From BACL11 sp945865535 (GTDB lineage Bacteria; Bacteroidota; Bacteroidia; Flavobacteriales; BACL11), in contig CANNBA010000005.1 of assembly GCA_947502765.1 (NCBI GenBank), positions 1 through 64,000 on the forward strand: a stretch of 64,000 nucleotides of DNA, read 5' to 3'. This document shows positions 25,100-34,594 of this stretch, piece after piece. Each line of letters starts with the position of its first letter. Position 1 is the stretch's first letter. Below the pieces are notes generated by a model. It made no database searches and was not told the origin of the DNA. It saw nothing but the letters and a program-made list of their open reading frames with translations. The position numbers and the translations under genes are program-made.

Positions 25100-26518
25100 T
25101 TGACTCCTTTTCGTTCCTTTTTAGAAGTGCAAAATGCACTAAAAAACAGTACTGTTACATGTACTGATATTACAACAAATTATTTAGAAAGAATTTTGGA
25201 AAACAAGCATCTTAATGCTTTTGTTGAGGTGTTTACTGATGAAGTTTTAGTCCAGGCTAAAATTGTTGATCAAAAGATTAAAAATGGTACTGCAGGAAAG
25301 CTTGCGGGTATGGTGGTTGGCATCAAGGATAATATTTGTTATAGAAATCATAAAGTTTCTGCAGCTTCAAAAATTTTAGAGGGTTTCGAATCCTTATTTA
25401 CTGCAACTTCAGTTCAGAGATTATTGGATGAAGACGCAATCATTATTGGCCGTTTAAATTGTGATGAATTTGCAATGGGTTCGGCAAATGAAAATACTAT
25501 TTATAGTACTGTAAAAAATCCTCTAGATACTTCAAAAGTTGCAGGAGGGTCATCCGGGGGATCTGCAGCAGCTGTTGCAGCAGGGCTTTGTTTATCCGCA
25601 CTTGGAAGTGATACAGGAGGTTCAATTCGTCAACCAGCGGCTTTTTGTGGTATTGTAGGAATGAAACCTACTTACTCTAGAGTTTCAAGATACGGGTTAA
25701 TTGCTTACGCATCCTCTTTCGATCAGATAGGCCCTCTTTCAAATAATGTTGAAGATACGGCCTTAATCTTGGAAGTTATTTCCGGAAAAGATGATTTTGA
25801 TAGTACTGTTTCTACCAAAGAAGTGGAGCAATACAGTAAATCAACTTTTGATGATAAGCCCAAAAAAATAGCTTACATACAAGATTGTTTGGATAGCGAA
25901 GGATTAGATTCTGAAGTAAAGCAATTTCTTGAAGAAAAAATAATTGAATTAAAGAATAAGGGCCATATAGTTGAATCCATTTCTTTTCCCTACTTAGATT
26001 TATTAGTTCCGGCCTATTATGTGCTTACTACGGCTGAGGCATCATCAAATTTAGCTCGTTTTGATGGAGTTCATTATGGCTATAGAAGTGAAGTAATTAC
26101 CGATTTAGAAAGTACTTATATTAATAGTAGAACTGAAGGGTTTGGCGAAGAGGTGAAAAGAAGAATTATGCTCGGAACTTTTGTACTTAGCTCTGGATAT
26201 CATGATGCTTATTTTACAAAAGCACAAAGAATAAGAAGATTAATTCAGCAAAAAACCAACGAGATGTTTGTAAATTATGATTTTGTAATTTCTCCAACAA
26301 CTCCAGGTACTGCTTTCGAAATCGGACAGAAATATAAAGATCCAACTGTAATGTATTTAGAGGATATTTTTACGGTACAAGCAAATTTAGCTGGAAATCC
26401 AGCCATTTCTTTGCCCCTTGGAAAACATAGCAATGGCCTTCCAATAGGTTTGCATATAATGGCAGACCATTTTAAAGAAGGAAATCTTCTTGCATTTTCT
26501 AAATATTTATTTAAGTAG
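25100..26518 (+). CDS. gatA: Asp-tRNA(Asn)/Glu-tRNA(Gln) amidotransferase subunit GatA
   Basis: The amidase subunit of GatCAB, which turns misacylated Glu-tRNA(Gln) or Asp-tRNA(Asn) into the correct amide using glutamine. The Ser-cisSer-Lys triad is present with normal spacing: K76 in GIKDN, S151 in AGGSSGGSAAA, S175 in SDTGGSIRQPA. It has 472 residues from the TTG at 25100, and that start gives the usual N-terminus (FLEVQNALKNSTVTC). The TTG, however, lies inside a perfect TAGTTTTG at 25095-25102, so if that is a promoter the start is the GTG at 25127. Because asnS is present in the window, the Gln branch is the likelier role. gatB and gatC are not here. Confidence 0.93.
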   Translation: MTPFRSFLEVQNALKNSTVTCTDITTNYLERILENKHLNAFVEVFTDEVLVQAKIVDQKIKNGTAGKLAGMVVGIKDNICYRNHKVSAASKILEGFESLFTATSVQRLLDEDAIIIGRLNCDEFAMGSANENTIYSTVKNPLDTSKVAGGSSGGSAAAVAAGLCLSALGSDTGGSIRQPAAFCGIVGMKPTYSRVSRYGLIAYASSFDQIGPLSNNVEDTALILEVISGKDDFDSTVSTKEVEQYSKSTFDDKPKKIAYIQDCLDSEGLDSEVKQFLEEKIIELKNKGHIVESISFPYLDLLVPAYYVLTTAEASSNLARFDGVHYGYRSEVITDLESTYINSRTEGFGEEVKRRIMLGTFVLSSGYHDAYFTKAQRIRRLIQQKTNEMFVNYDFVISPTTPGTAFEIGQKYKDPTVMYLEDIFTVQANLAGNPAISLPLGKHSNGLPIGLHIMADHFKEGNLLAFSKYLFK

Positions 26519-26526
26519 AAAATCAA

Positions 26527-26534
26527 TATATTTG
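26527..26534 (+). promoter_or_regulatory. -7 promoter element (TATATTTG) of DUF3108 gene
   Basis: Exact TAnnTTTG match eight bases before the ATG at 26543. It covers the alternative GTG at 26534 and so selects the ATG. Confidence 0.6.
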
Positions 26535-26542
26535 TGCTATAT

Positions 26543-27292
26543 ATGAGAGGATTATTTTTAGCACTTTTTTTATTTCCCTTAACGACATATTCTCAAAGCG
26601 ATTTGCCGTATAAAGTGGGTGAGTATTCCGCTTTTGATATTTCTTTTGGAGGAATAAAAGTGGGTAGCGCAGAGATGAAGATTGAGAAACAAATAAAAAT
26701 TAATGGAGTTTCTACTTTTCATATTGTTGGAAAAGGCAAAACCGCTTCTTTTTTTGATTGGTTTTTTAAAGTTAGAGATGTTTATGAAACCTATTTAGAT
26801 ACTTCAAAAATTCGTCCTGTAAAATTTGTTAGAGACATACATGAAGGAGGGTATGAAAAAAAACAGCAATATATTTTTAAGCATTCTGTTGGGAAGGTTT
26901 TTTGGAAAGACACCTCACATGTAATTTTTCCAACAACTCAGGATATGCTGTCTGCTTTATTTTATGCAAGAACCTTTAATAAAAACGACTTACTCCAGAA
27001 AAAATCATTTTTTATCCCAATATTTATGGATGAGGAAAATTATTCATTAGAGATTTTGTATCTAAAGGATGAAAAAGTTAAAACAAATTTTGGAGAAGTA
27101 AATTGTATGGTGTTTAAGCCTAAAATGCAAGAAGGAAGAGTTTTTGAAGATGGAGAAGAGATGAAAATCTGGATATCAGATGATAGAAATCACTTGCTGG
27201 TAAAAGTTGAAACACAAATATGGGCAGGAAGCATAAAAGCAATTCTGGTAAAACACCAAGGAGTTAAATATCCTTTGTCAATAAGTAAGTAG
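26543..27292 (+). CDS. DUF3108 family secreted protein
   Basis: A 249-residue protein starting at the ATG at 26543 (MRGLFLALFLFPLTTYSQ), with a signal peptide of 18 residues. The body is beta-rich and matches DUF3108: VGEYSAFDISFGGIKVGSA near the start, KVRDVYETYLDTSKIRPVKF in the middle and NCMVFKPKMQEGRVFE later. Members are periplasmic or outer-membrane-associated and of unknown function; some resemble lipid-binding beta folds. It is followed 43 bases later by an M23 peptidase gene with its own promoter element. I cannot assign a function. Confidence 0.8.
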   Translation: MRGLFLALFLFPLTTYSQSDLPYKVGEYSAFDISFGGIKVGSAEMKIEKQIKINGVSTFHIVGKGKTASFFDWFFKVRDVYETYLDTSKIRPVKFVRDIHEGGYEKKQQYIFKHSVGKVFWKDTSHVIFPTTQDMLSALFYARTFNKNDLLQKKSFFIPIFMDEENYSLEILYLKDEKVKTNFGEVNCMVFKPKMQEGRVFEDGEEMKIWISDDRNHLLVKVETQIWAGSIKAILVKHQGVKYPLSISK

Positions 27293-27323
27293 CTTTTTCC
27301 TGAGCCAAAAAATCTTAAAATAT

Positions 27324-27331
27324 TAAATTAG
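27324..27331 (+). promoter_or_regulatory. -7 promoter element (TAAATTAG) of M23 peptidase gene
   Basis: Seven of eight bases match TAnnTTTG, and it is four bases from the ATG at 27336, predicting a leaderless transcript. Confidence 0.45.
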
Positions 27332-27335
27332 CACA

Positions 27336-28562
27336 ATGAAAAAATGGATAGGATTAGTTTTAGTATTAGTGGGAGGATTATTTCTTTTATCAGATTGGAA
27401 AAGCAAAAAGAAAGAGCCAGCTAAAGTTATTGAACCAAGGTATGAGTATGGGATTTTAGTAGATTCGTTCAATGTAATTAAAGCAGCTGTAAAACAAGGA
27501 CAAACTCTTGGCGAAATTCTTTATGCCAATCACATTGATCATCCGCAAATTGTAGAGATTGTAAAAAAATCTAAAGGCATATTTGATTTTACTCAAATAA
27601 ATTCTGGTCAAGAATATACAGTTATTTGCGCTAAAGATACTACTGAAAAAGCAGTCTATTTTATTTATCAAGAAAATCCTATTAATTATATTGTTATTGA
27701 TATGACTGATAGCGTTGATGTATATAGAAAGCAAAAAGAAGTTGTAACAAAAACGAACATTATTAGTGGCAAAATAAAAGAAGGAGAAGGTTTGTGGCAT
27801 TCTATTTCAAAACAACTTGGGGAGAAGATGGCTCCTGCATTAGTTGATGTTTTAGCAAATAAAATTTACGCATGGTCTATAGACTTTTTTCAAACACAAA
27901 TTGACGATTCTTTTATTGTTTATTTTGAAGAACAATATGTTGAAGATGAATTTATTGGCATTGGAAAAGTTTTTTCTACATCATTCACACATAAAGGAAA
28001 AACGATAAATGCAATTAGGTTTGAAGAAAATAAAGACTATATCGATTACTTTGATGACAAAGGGAACAATTTAAAAAGTGCTTTCCTTAAATCCCCTATT
28101 GATTTCGCTAGAATAAGTTCAAGATTTGGCGGCAGAAAACATCCGATTTCTGGAAAGTGGAAAAATCATGCTGGAACAGATTATGCAGCAGCTAGCGGAA
28201 CTCCAATTAAAGTAACTGCTAATGGAACTGTTGTTCATGCTAGCACTAAAGGAGGTTATGGAAATTGTGTTGTTGTTAAGCACAGTGAAAAATTTTCAAC
28301 TTTGTACGCTCACCTATCTAAATTTAAATCTGGAGCGGGTAAAGGTTCTCGGGTACAGCAAGGCGATATTATTGGATATGTTGGAAGCACTGGATATTCA
28401 ACCGGGCCTCATTTACATTATGAGTTCTGGATATACGGAAAACAAGTGGATCATTTAAAGCAAGATCTTCCTAATTCAGAACCAGTGAAAAAAGAAAATA
28501 CTGTAGCTTTTGAGAAAGTAAGAGATGAATACTTAAAAATAATGCAAGATTTTGTAAAATAA
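27336..28562 (+). CDS. M23 family peptidoglycan DD-endopeptidase
   Basis: A 408-residue cell-wall peptidase held by an N-terminal helix (residues 4-22). A LysM/OapA-like region follows (VKQGQTLGEILYANHIDHP and KEGEGLWHSISKQLGEKM). The M23 domain occupies about residues 265-380 with an intact zinc site: NHAGTDYAA and TGPHLHYEFW. Family members such as MepM cut cross-links to let the wall expand. It lies between the DUF3108 gene and the T9SS cassette, four bases before the 1224-residue protein, so the two may share a message. Confidence 0.93.
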   Translation: MKKWIGLVLVLVGGLFLLSDWKSKKKEPAKVIEPRYEYGILVDSFNVIKAAVKQGQTLGEILYANHIDHPQIVEIVKKSKGIFDFTQINSGQEYTVICAKDTTEKAVYFIYQENPINYIVIDMTDSVDVYRKQKEVVTKTNIISGKIKEGEGLWHSISKQLGEKMAPALVDVLANKIYAWSIDFFQTQIDDSFIVYFEEQYVEDEFIGIGKVFSTSFTHKGKTINAIRFEENKDYIDYFDDKGNNLKSAFLKSPIDFARISSRFGGRKHPISGKWKNHAGTDYAAASGTPIKVTANGTVVHASTKGGYGNCVVVKHSEKFSTLYAHLSKFKSGAGKGSRVQQGDIIGYVGSTGYSTGPHLHYEFWIYGKQVDHLKQDLPNSEPVKKENTVAFEKVRDEYLKIMQDFVK

Positions 28563-28566
28563 CATC

Positions 28567-31500
28567 ATGAAAAATAATAGAGAAATAACTCTTGGTTTAA
28601 TGATCCTATTAATGAGTATTTCTTTAGTTTCTTTTTCTCAAAATCCCTTTATTGAAAATAAAGGACAGTTTCCAAAACAAGTTAAAGCAAAAGTAAACCT
28701 ACATTCAGGATCTTTATTTATTGAAGAAAATAAACTTACTTATGCTTTTTTTGATGGGAAACAATTGGCAGAAATCCATGATTTAACTAGAAAAGAAAAT
28801 ACGGTTGACGCGCACTCCTATACTGTTGAGTTTCTAAATGCAAATAAAAATGTATCGTCAGAGCTGCTTAACGAAAGCAAGTATTTTGAAAACTATTATT
28901 TGGGAGAAAAAAAATATTGGGCTAGCAATGTAAAATCATATCAAAACACTAAAATAACAAATATATACTGGGGCATTAATTTAAATTTTTACACTAAAGA
29001 CGATAAATTAAAATATGATTTTATAGTAGCAAAAAATACTAATCCTAATCAGATTAAATTACGCTATTCAGGTTTTGCTAACATCAGATTAGAATATGGC
29101 AATATCTATATCACCACCTCAGTAAATACTACAACTGAATACAGTCCCTATGCCTATCAAGTAATAAATGGAAATGAGGTTGAAGTTTTGTGTAAATACA
29201 AATTAAAAGGCGATGTATTAAGTTTTGATTTTCCAGAAGGATACAATCAAAATTATGAATTAATTATTGATCCTATTTTAGAATTTTCTACTTATTCAGG
29301 CAGCACAACAGACAATTTTGGATACACAGCAACTTATGATAATTTTGGTTTTTTGTATGCTGGTAGTACTTCTTTTGGCGCCGGTTATCCAACCACAATT
29401 GGAGCTTATCAAATTAATTATGCTAATAGTGCAGGAGGGACTGATATAGCAATTACAAAATATGATACCACTGGAACACAAAGAATTTATTCCACATATT
29501 TAGGGGGGAGTTTAGATGAACTGCCACATTCCATGATTGTAAATTCAGCCAATGAATTATTTATTTACGGAACAACCGCCTCTGCTGATTTCCCAACCAC
29601 TTCATCAGCTTTTCAAACAAATTTTAATGGAGGAACAGGTTTTTCTCCATCAGGGATTGGGGTTTCTTTCCCAAATGGATCAGATATATTTGTAAGTAGA
29701 TTAAGTGCCAATGGAGGCAATTTATTAGCATCTACATTTATTGGAGGCACAGGAAATGATGGTTTAAATACAGCTCCTCAACTTAAATATAATTATGCAG
29801 ATGAGGTAAGGGGGGAGATAGATATTGATAAAAACAACAATATTTATATTGCAACTTGCACAAAATCTACTGACTTCCCAACAACTTCATCTTTCCAAAA
29901 TTTGAGTAATGGAGGGCAAGAAGGCTGTGTTATAAAAATGGACAATCAACTTACTTCAATTATTTGGAGTACTTATCTTGGTGGTTCAAATGATGACGCA
30001 ATTTATTCATTAGCACTTGATGATAATGATGATATATATGTAACTGGAGGCACAAATTCTGCTGATTTTCCAACCACAATTTCTGCTTATTTAACCTCTT
30101 ACCAGGACTCTATAAAGGCAGACGCCTTTATCACTAAAATTGCTTCAAATGGGAATCAAATTTTAACATCTTCTTATTACGGAACTGCTGAGTATGATCA
30201 ATCTTATTTTGTAGAAATTGGGCGTTCAAATGCTGTTTATTTATTCGGCCAAACTAAAACTTCAGGAACAAATTTAGTGCAAAATGCTACTTATTTTCAA
30301 AGTGGTGCCAGTCAGTTTATAGCTGTTTTCTCTGAGGATTTAAGCAATGTATTGCGATCAACAGTAGTTGGTACAGGTAAGGGGACTCCTGATATTTCTC
30401 CAACAGCTTTTTTAGTAGATGTCTGTGATAAAATTTATATTTCAGGATGGGGATCTAATCTTGGCGGACCACTTTCAACCTTAAACTTACCTATAAGTCC
30501 TAATGCTTATCAGCAAACTACTGATGGAAATGATTTTTATTTAATGGTTTTAGATGACGCTTTAAGCGCCATGATTTATGCAACTTATTTTGGAGGAAGC
30601 CAAAGTAATGAGCATGTAGATGGAGGGACAAGTAGATTTGACAAAAAAGGAATTATTTACCAGTCAGTTTGTGCGGGCTGCGGGGGTAATTCTGACTTCC
30701 CAATTGAGCCAAATCCAGGAGCAGTTTCTGCTACAAATAATAGCTCAAATTGTAATAATGGAGTGTTTAAATTTAATTTTGGTTTTCCAATGGTTGTGGC
30801 TGATTTCAATGCGCCTTGGGTGGGTTGTGATACAACCATTTCTTTTCAGAATTTAACTATTTCAAGTTCAATAGTAACCTATATCTGGGATTTTGGAGAT
30901 GGAACTTCTTCAAATGATGCAAATCCAACACATAATTTCAGTCAAAATGGGCTGTATAGTATTACACTTATCGCCACTGATAATAATGCGTGCAATGTAG
31001 TTGATACCATTATAAAACAAATTTATATCTTATCCAATTCCTCTGATACAATTCAGAGTATTATTAAATGTCCTGATGAGCAAATTCAGATTGGGTTATT
31101 ACCTGTAAATGATCCGACAATTACATATTTTTGGTTCCCCTCCACCAATTTAAGCAGTTCGAATGTTTCCAATCCTTTTTGTGATATAAATTCAAATCAA
31201 CAATATCAACTACTTGTTTCAAATGGCAGTTGTACGGATACACTTTTTCAAAATGTTTTAGTAACTGATTTGGTGCTGGATGCTGGCCCCGACACCTCTT
31301 ATTGCAATATTCCGATTTTGTTGAGCGCTACATTTTCCAGTAATGTTACTTCTGTTCACTGGTCCTTCAATGCTAATTTTACAGATACATTAAGCAGTTC
31401 AAGCGATTTAACAATCGCAAGTGTTGCTGTATTTTATGTAAAGGTATCTGACGGCAATTGCGTCCAAATTGATAGTGTTGAGATTTTAGCAGAGAGCATT

Positions 31501-32241
31501 AATATTGAGGTATTTGCAAATGATGTTTGTAGAGGCGATTCAACTTTTGTTGGAGTGACAAATTTAAGTCCTATTTCACCAATTATTTCTTACAGTTGGA
31601 ATGTAAATAATCTTGATATGGCTGCATTTATTGATTTCCCAGCTTCATCAACTTGGTATATGGTTGAGGTAATTAATAGTGAGGGCTGCATAATTAAAGA
31701 TTCTGTATTTGTAAATGTCTATGATTATCCGAGTATTGATTCTGCTTGGGCATCAGATTTTATTGTTTTTAAAGGAGAAGAAATCACACTAAATGTTGCT
31801 ACCACGGATAATATTAATTGGTTGGATTTTTCCAACTCAAATCACGTACAAAATTTAGTTCCTGACACAACAAAATGCTATCATTTTGAAGTTTTCAATT
31901 CTTTTAATTGTGTAATAAAAGATTCTATTTGTATTGAGGTAAAGGATGTTTTTTGTGATGATCAAAACCTCAAGATTCCAACTGCATTTTCTCCAAATGA
32001 TGATGGCATTAACGACACTTATTTTATTCAAGATACAGTCGGAATCGTCACAAATTTCAAATTAGAAATATTTAATAGACTAGGACAAAAAGTATTTGCT
32101 TCAGCTGATATTTCCAAAGAGTGGGATGGAACCTTTAGAGAGGAAAAGATCAGTCCTCAAGTTTTTGATTTTTATCTTGAGTTAGAATGTATAGGGCAAA
32201 AAAAACTATTTCATAAAGGAAATATTACACTAATAAGATGA
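28567..32241 (+). CDS. Giant T9SS-exported SBBP/PKD protein with type-B (CHU_C) sorting domain
   Basis: A 1224-residue surface or secreted protein. A signal peptide covers about residues 1-25. Next is a DUF7948-like N-terminal beta domain (NPFIENKGQFPKQVKAKV), then SBBP-type propeller repeats at about 235-740 (STYLGGSLDELPHSMIV, TFIGGTGNDG, ATYFGGSQSNEHVDGG). A PKD domain with WDFGDGTSSNDANPTHNF sits near 775, followed by cysteine-bearing beta modules. The last 95 residues are the gliding-motility-associated C-terminal domain: IPTAFSPNDDGINDTYF, FNRLGQKVFAS, EWDGTF, KGNITLIR. Such type-B proteins need a dedicated PorP/SprF partner, and one is encoded next with a four-base overlap. Confidence 0.92.
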   Translation: MKNNREITLGLMILLMSISLVSFSQNPFIENKGQFPKQVKAKVNLHSGSLFIEENKLTYAFFDGKQLAEIHDLTRKENTVDAHSYTVEFLNANKNVSSELLNESKYFENYYLGEKKYWASNVKSYQNTKITNIYWGINLNFYTKDDKLKYDFIVAKNTNPNQIKLRYSGFANIRLEYGNIYITTSVNTTTEYSPYAYQVINGNEVEVLCKYKLKGDVLSFDFPEGYNQNYELIIDPILEFSTYSGSTTDNFGYTATYDNFGFLYAGSTSFGAGYPTTIGAYQINYANSAGGTDIAITKYDTTGTQRIYSTYLGGSLDELPHSMIVNSANELFIYGTTASADFPTTSSAFQTNFNGGTGFSPSGIGVSFPNGSDIFVSRLSANGGNLLASTFIGGTGNDGLNTAPQLKYNYADEVRGEIDIDKNNNIYIATCTKSTDFPTTSSFQNLSNGGQEGCVIKMDNQLTSIIWSTYLGGSNDDAIYSLALDDNDDIYVTGGTNSADFPTTISAYLTSYQDSIKADAFITKIASNGNQILTSSYYGTAEYDQSYFVEIGRSNAVYLFGQTKTSGTNLVQNATYFQSGASQFIAVFSEDLSNVLRSTVVGTGKGTPDISPTAFLVDVCDKIYISGWGSNLGGPLSTLNLPISPNAYQQTTDGNDFYLMVLDDALSAMIYATYFGGSQSNEHVDGGTSRFDKKGIIYQSVCAGCGGNSDFPIEPNPGAVSATNNSSNCNNGVFKFNFGFPMVVADFNAPWVGCDTTISFQNLTISSSIVTYIWDFGDGTSSNDANPTHNFSQNGLYSITLIATDNNACNVVDTIIKQIYILSNSSDTIQSIIKCPDEQIQIGLLPVNDPTITYFWFPSTNLSSSNVSNPFCDINSNQQYQLLVSNGSCTDTLFQNVLVTDLVLDAGPDTSYCNIPILLSATFSSNVTSVHWSFNANFTDTLSSSSDLTIASVAVFYVKVSDGNCVQIDSVEILAESINIEVFANDVCRGDSTFVGVTNLSPISPIISYSWNVNNLDMAAFIDFPASSTWYMVEVINSEGCIIKDSVFVNVYDYPSIDSAWASDFIVFKGEEITLNVATTDNINWLDFSNSNHVQNLVPDTTKCYHFEVFNSFNCVIKDSICIEVKDVFCDDQNLKIPTAFSPNDDGINDTYFIQDTVGIVTNFKLEIFNRLGQKVFASADISKEWDGTFREEKISPQVFDFYLELECIGQKKLFHKGNITLIR

Positions 32242-33179
32242 TAAGGATTTGCATCATAGCACTATTTTTGTTCTCAGAATTTATACAGGCACAAGACGTT
32301 CATTATTCACAATTTGACAAAACAAAATCATTAATAAATCCCTCTTTAATTGCTAATCAAAATGAGGATTACGAGCTCCAGCTGCAAAGAAGGTCGCAAT
32401 GGTCTAGCGTAACAGTACCATTTAATACATTTTCTCTTTCTTTTAATGCCAAGGAGGTTTATAAGACATTTTCGGTAGGCGCAACTATTTTAAATGATGT
32501 AGCGGGCGATTCTCATTTCTCGACAGATGGACTGGGAATATCTCTAGTTAATTCATTTAGTACACAAGAGAATTCTTTAGCTATTGGATTACAAACTGCG
32601 CTTTATCAAAGAAGAGTTGATTATGAAGATCTAGTTTTTATAGCAAATGAAAACTTCCAAAACACAAAATTTTCCTTTTTTGATATTGGATTAGGAATTT
32701 CAAATTACAAAATAGTAGACCGTAATTCTGCTTTTTTAGTAGGGATATCATCTTTCCACCTAAACAAGCCCAAACAATCATTAGTCTCAAATGATCAAGT
32801 AGTTTTAAGTCCAAAATATGTTTTACACTCGACTTACTTTACTAAAGTAAGCCCCAAAATTGATATTTCTCCAACTTTTTATGCCTCCTCCCAAAATCAG
32901 GATAAGGAATTTATAATTGGTAGCGGGATAAGCTATAAATTAAATGATGACGTTAATTTGAAGTCAGGGATTTATACTAGAATAGGAGATGCTTTTTTTG
33001 TAACTTTAGGCATGCAAAAAGCAAATCTAGAAGCAATAATTTCCTATGATATAAATACCTCCTCTTTAGCTAATGCATCAAATTCCATGGGGGGTTTTGA
33101 ATTTTCGATAAGTTATGGTTGGAGTATTGTTAAAGAAACAAAAGAAGTGAAACAGAAAATCTGTCCAAAATATTTGTAA
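32238..33179 (+). CDS. PorP/SprF family T9SS outer-membrane protein
   Basis: A 313-residue outer-membrane beta-barrel with a signal peptide (19 residues ending IQAQ). It matches the PorP/SprF family by its start DVHYSQFDKTKSLINPSLI, followed by RRSQWSSVTVPFNTFSLSF and the alternating strands typical of these barrels. SprF is needed to secrete the type-B adhesin SprB; paralogues serve other type-B cargo. The four-base overlap with the 1224-residue protein upstream strongly suggests a private cargo-partner pair. It overlaps the next gene by one base. Confidence 0.93.
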   Translation: MIRICIIALFLFSEFIQAQDVHYSQFDKTKSLINPSLIANQNEDYELQLQRRSQWSSVTVPFNTFSLSFNAKEVYKTFSVGATILNDVAGDSHFSTDGLGISLVNSFSTQENSLAIGLQTALYQRRVDYEDLVFIANENFQNTKFSFFDIGLGISNYKIVDRNSAFLVGISSFHLNKPKQSLVSNDQVVLSPKYVLHSTYFTKVSPKIDISPTFYASSQNQDKEFIIGSGISYKLNDDVNLKSGIYTRIGDAFFVTLGMQKANLEAIISYDINTSSLANASNSMGGFEFSISYGWSIVKETKEVKQKICPKYL

Positions 33180-34594
33180 TGAAAAATACAATCATCCTAC
33201 TCCTGCTTCCTTTCTTTGTTTTATCTCAAGAGGTTTTGATAAAGCAATTACCAGATAATATAAATACAAATTCTGCAGAGTTAAATTTTGTTCAGATAAA
33301 TGATTCCACTGCCTATTTTACAGTTGTTACGGAAAAAGAGGGGAAGCTAGAATCTAATATTTACACTACTACTTTTACAAATGAAGAATGGGGGAAAAAG
33401 AAATATGCAGAGTATAACTCAGATCTTTTTAATACGGCTAACATATTTTTCTTAGAAGGGGGAAGAACTTTTTTAACCGCATGTAATAATGAAATGCTAG
33501 ATTGTAAAATAGTTTATCTAGAGCGGCATACAAAACAAGGTTTTTCTGATATTCCAGTTCTTTCCTCTGATAAATCCTTGAGCACGCAAGCATTTGTTAG
33601 TCAACACAATTCTCAGAGAGTGCTCTATTTTGTTTCTGATAGAAAAGGCGGTTTTGGAGGGCTAGATATTTGGCTTTCCATTATAGATATCAATGGTAAT
33701 TTTGGGATTCCTATAAATGCAGGGGATAAGATAAATTCTCCTGCTGATGAAATAACTCCGTTTTATAATAAGTTTGACGGATTGATGTACTTTGCATCCA
33801 ATAAAAAAGAAGGTATTGGGGGCTTTGATATTTATAGCGCAGAAGGAAGTTTAAATCTTTGGAAAGAACCTAAAAATGTACAAGAGTTAAATACCAATCA
33901 AGATGATCTGTACCCAACTTTCTATGATGAAAATAATGGTTATTTAACATCAAATAGAAATGGAGCAAAATTTGAAAGTACAGAATATTGCTGTAATGAT
34001 ATTTTTTCTTTTCAATATCAAAAAACTTCTTTAGATACGATTACAACATCATTGGAAATTCATGATTACTTCCCCTTAAATCTTTATTTTCATAATGACG
34101 AGCCAGATTCTCGAACAATGAATATTACAACCAATAAAAACTATAAAGAAGCATATATTTTCTATTTTATGATGAAAGCGGATTACGAAAAACAAAATAC
34201 AGCCCTCAACAACTTTTTTGAGGATATTTTACAACAAAATTTTAACACCTTAAATAAGGTCCTAGATATGTTGTTGTTTGATTTGTCAAATGGAAATAAT
34301 ATGGAACTTCAAATAAGAGGATATGCAAGTCCATTGCACAATGCTCAATACAATCAAAACCTGTCACAAAGAAGAATTTCAAGTGTTATTAATTATCTAA
34401 CACAATTTAAAAATGGGGCTTTTCAAGAATATATTTCATCTCGAAAATTAACAATAACTGAGTTGCCATTTGGAGAAAGTAATGCATCTGAAAAAGTTAG
34501 TGATAATGCGAATGACAAAAAAAACTCGGTGTATAGTATTGAGGCTATGTTAGAGCGAAAGATTGAAATTGTGGATGTAATTTTAAAAGAATAA
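33179..34594 (+). CDS. PD40-propeller/OmpA-like envelope protein, third gene of the T9SS cassette
   Basis: A 471-residue exported protein (signal MKNTIILLLLPFFVLSQ). The first half contains PD40/WD40-like beta-propeller blades (VLYFVSDRKGGFGGLDIWL, LMYFASNKKEGIGGFDIY, GYLTSNRNGAKF). The C-terminal part resembles an OmpA-like peptidoglycan-binding domain (IRGYASPLHNAQYNQNLS, then QRRISSVINYL). This layout resembles PorE-type proteins that anchor T9SS parts to the wall. It overlaps the PorP/SprF gene by one base and converges with the PAP2-like gene, overlapping it by 12 bp. The anchoring role is inferred. Confidence 0.82.
   Translation: MKNTIILLLLPFFVLSQEVLIKQLPDNINTNSAELNFVQINDSTAYFTVVTEKEGKLESNIYTTTFTNEEWGKKKYAEYNSDLFNTANIFFLEGGRTFLTACNNEMLDCKIVYLERHTKQGFSDIPVLSSDKSLSTQAFVSQHNSQRVLYFVSDRKGGFGGLDIWLSIIDINGNFGIPINAGDKINSPADEITPFYNKFDGLMYFASNKKEGIGGFDIYSAEGSLNLWKEPKNVQELNTNQDDLYPTFYDENNGYLTSNRNGAKFESTEYCCNDIFSFQYQKTSLDTITTSLEIHDYFPLNLYFHNDEPDSRTMNITTNKNYKEAYIFYFMMKADYEKQNTALNNFFEDILQQNFNTLNKVLDMLLFDLSNGNNMELQIRGYASPLHNAQYNQNLSQRRISSVINYLTQFKNGAFQEYISSRKLTITELPFGESNASEKVSDNANDKKNSVYSIEAMLERKIEIVDVILKE

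Noticed and set aside
27456..27800. Open frame of 114 codons on the minus strand opposite the M23 peptidase
   Set aside because: It is Asn/Ile/Phe-rich antisense of an intact peptidase gene, with no supporting signals.
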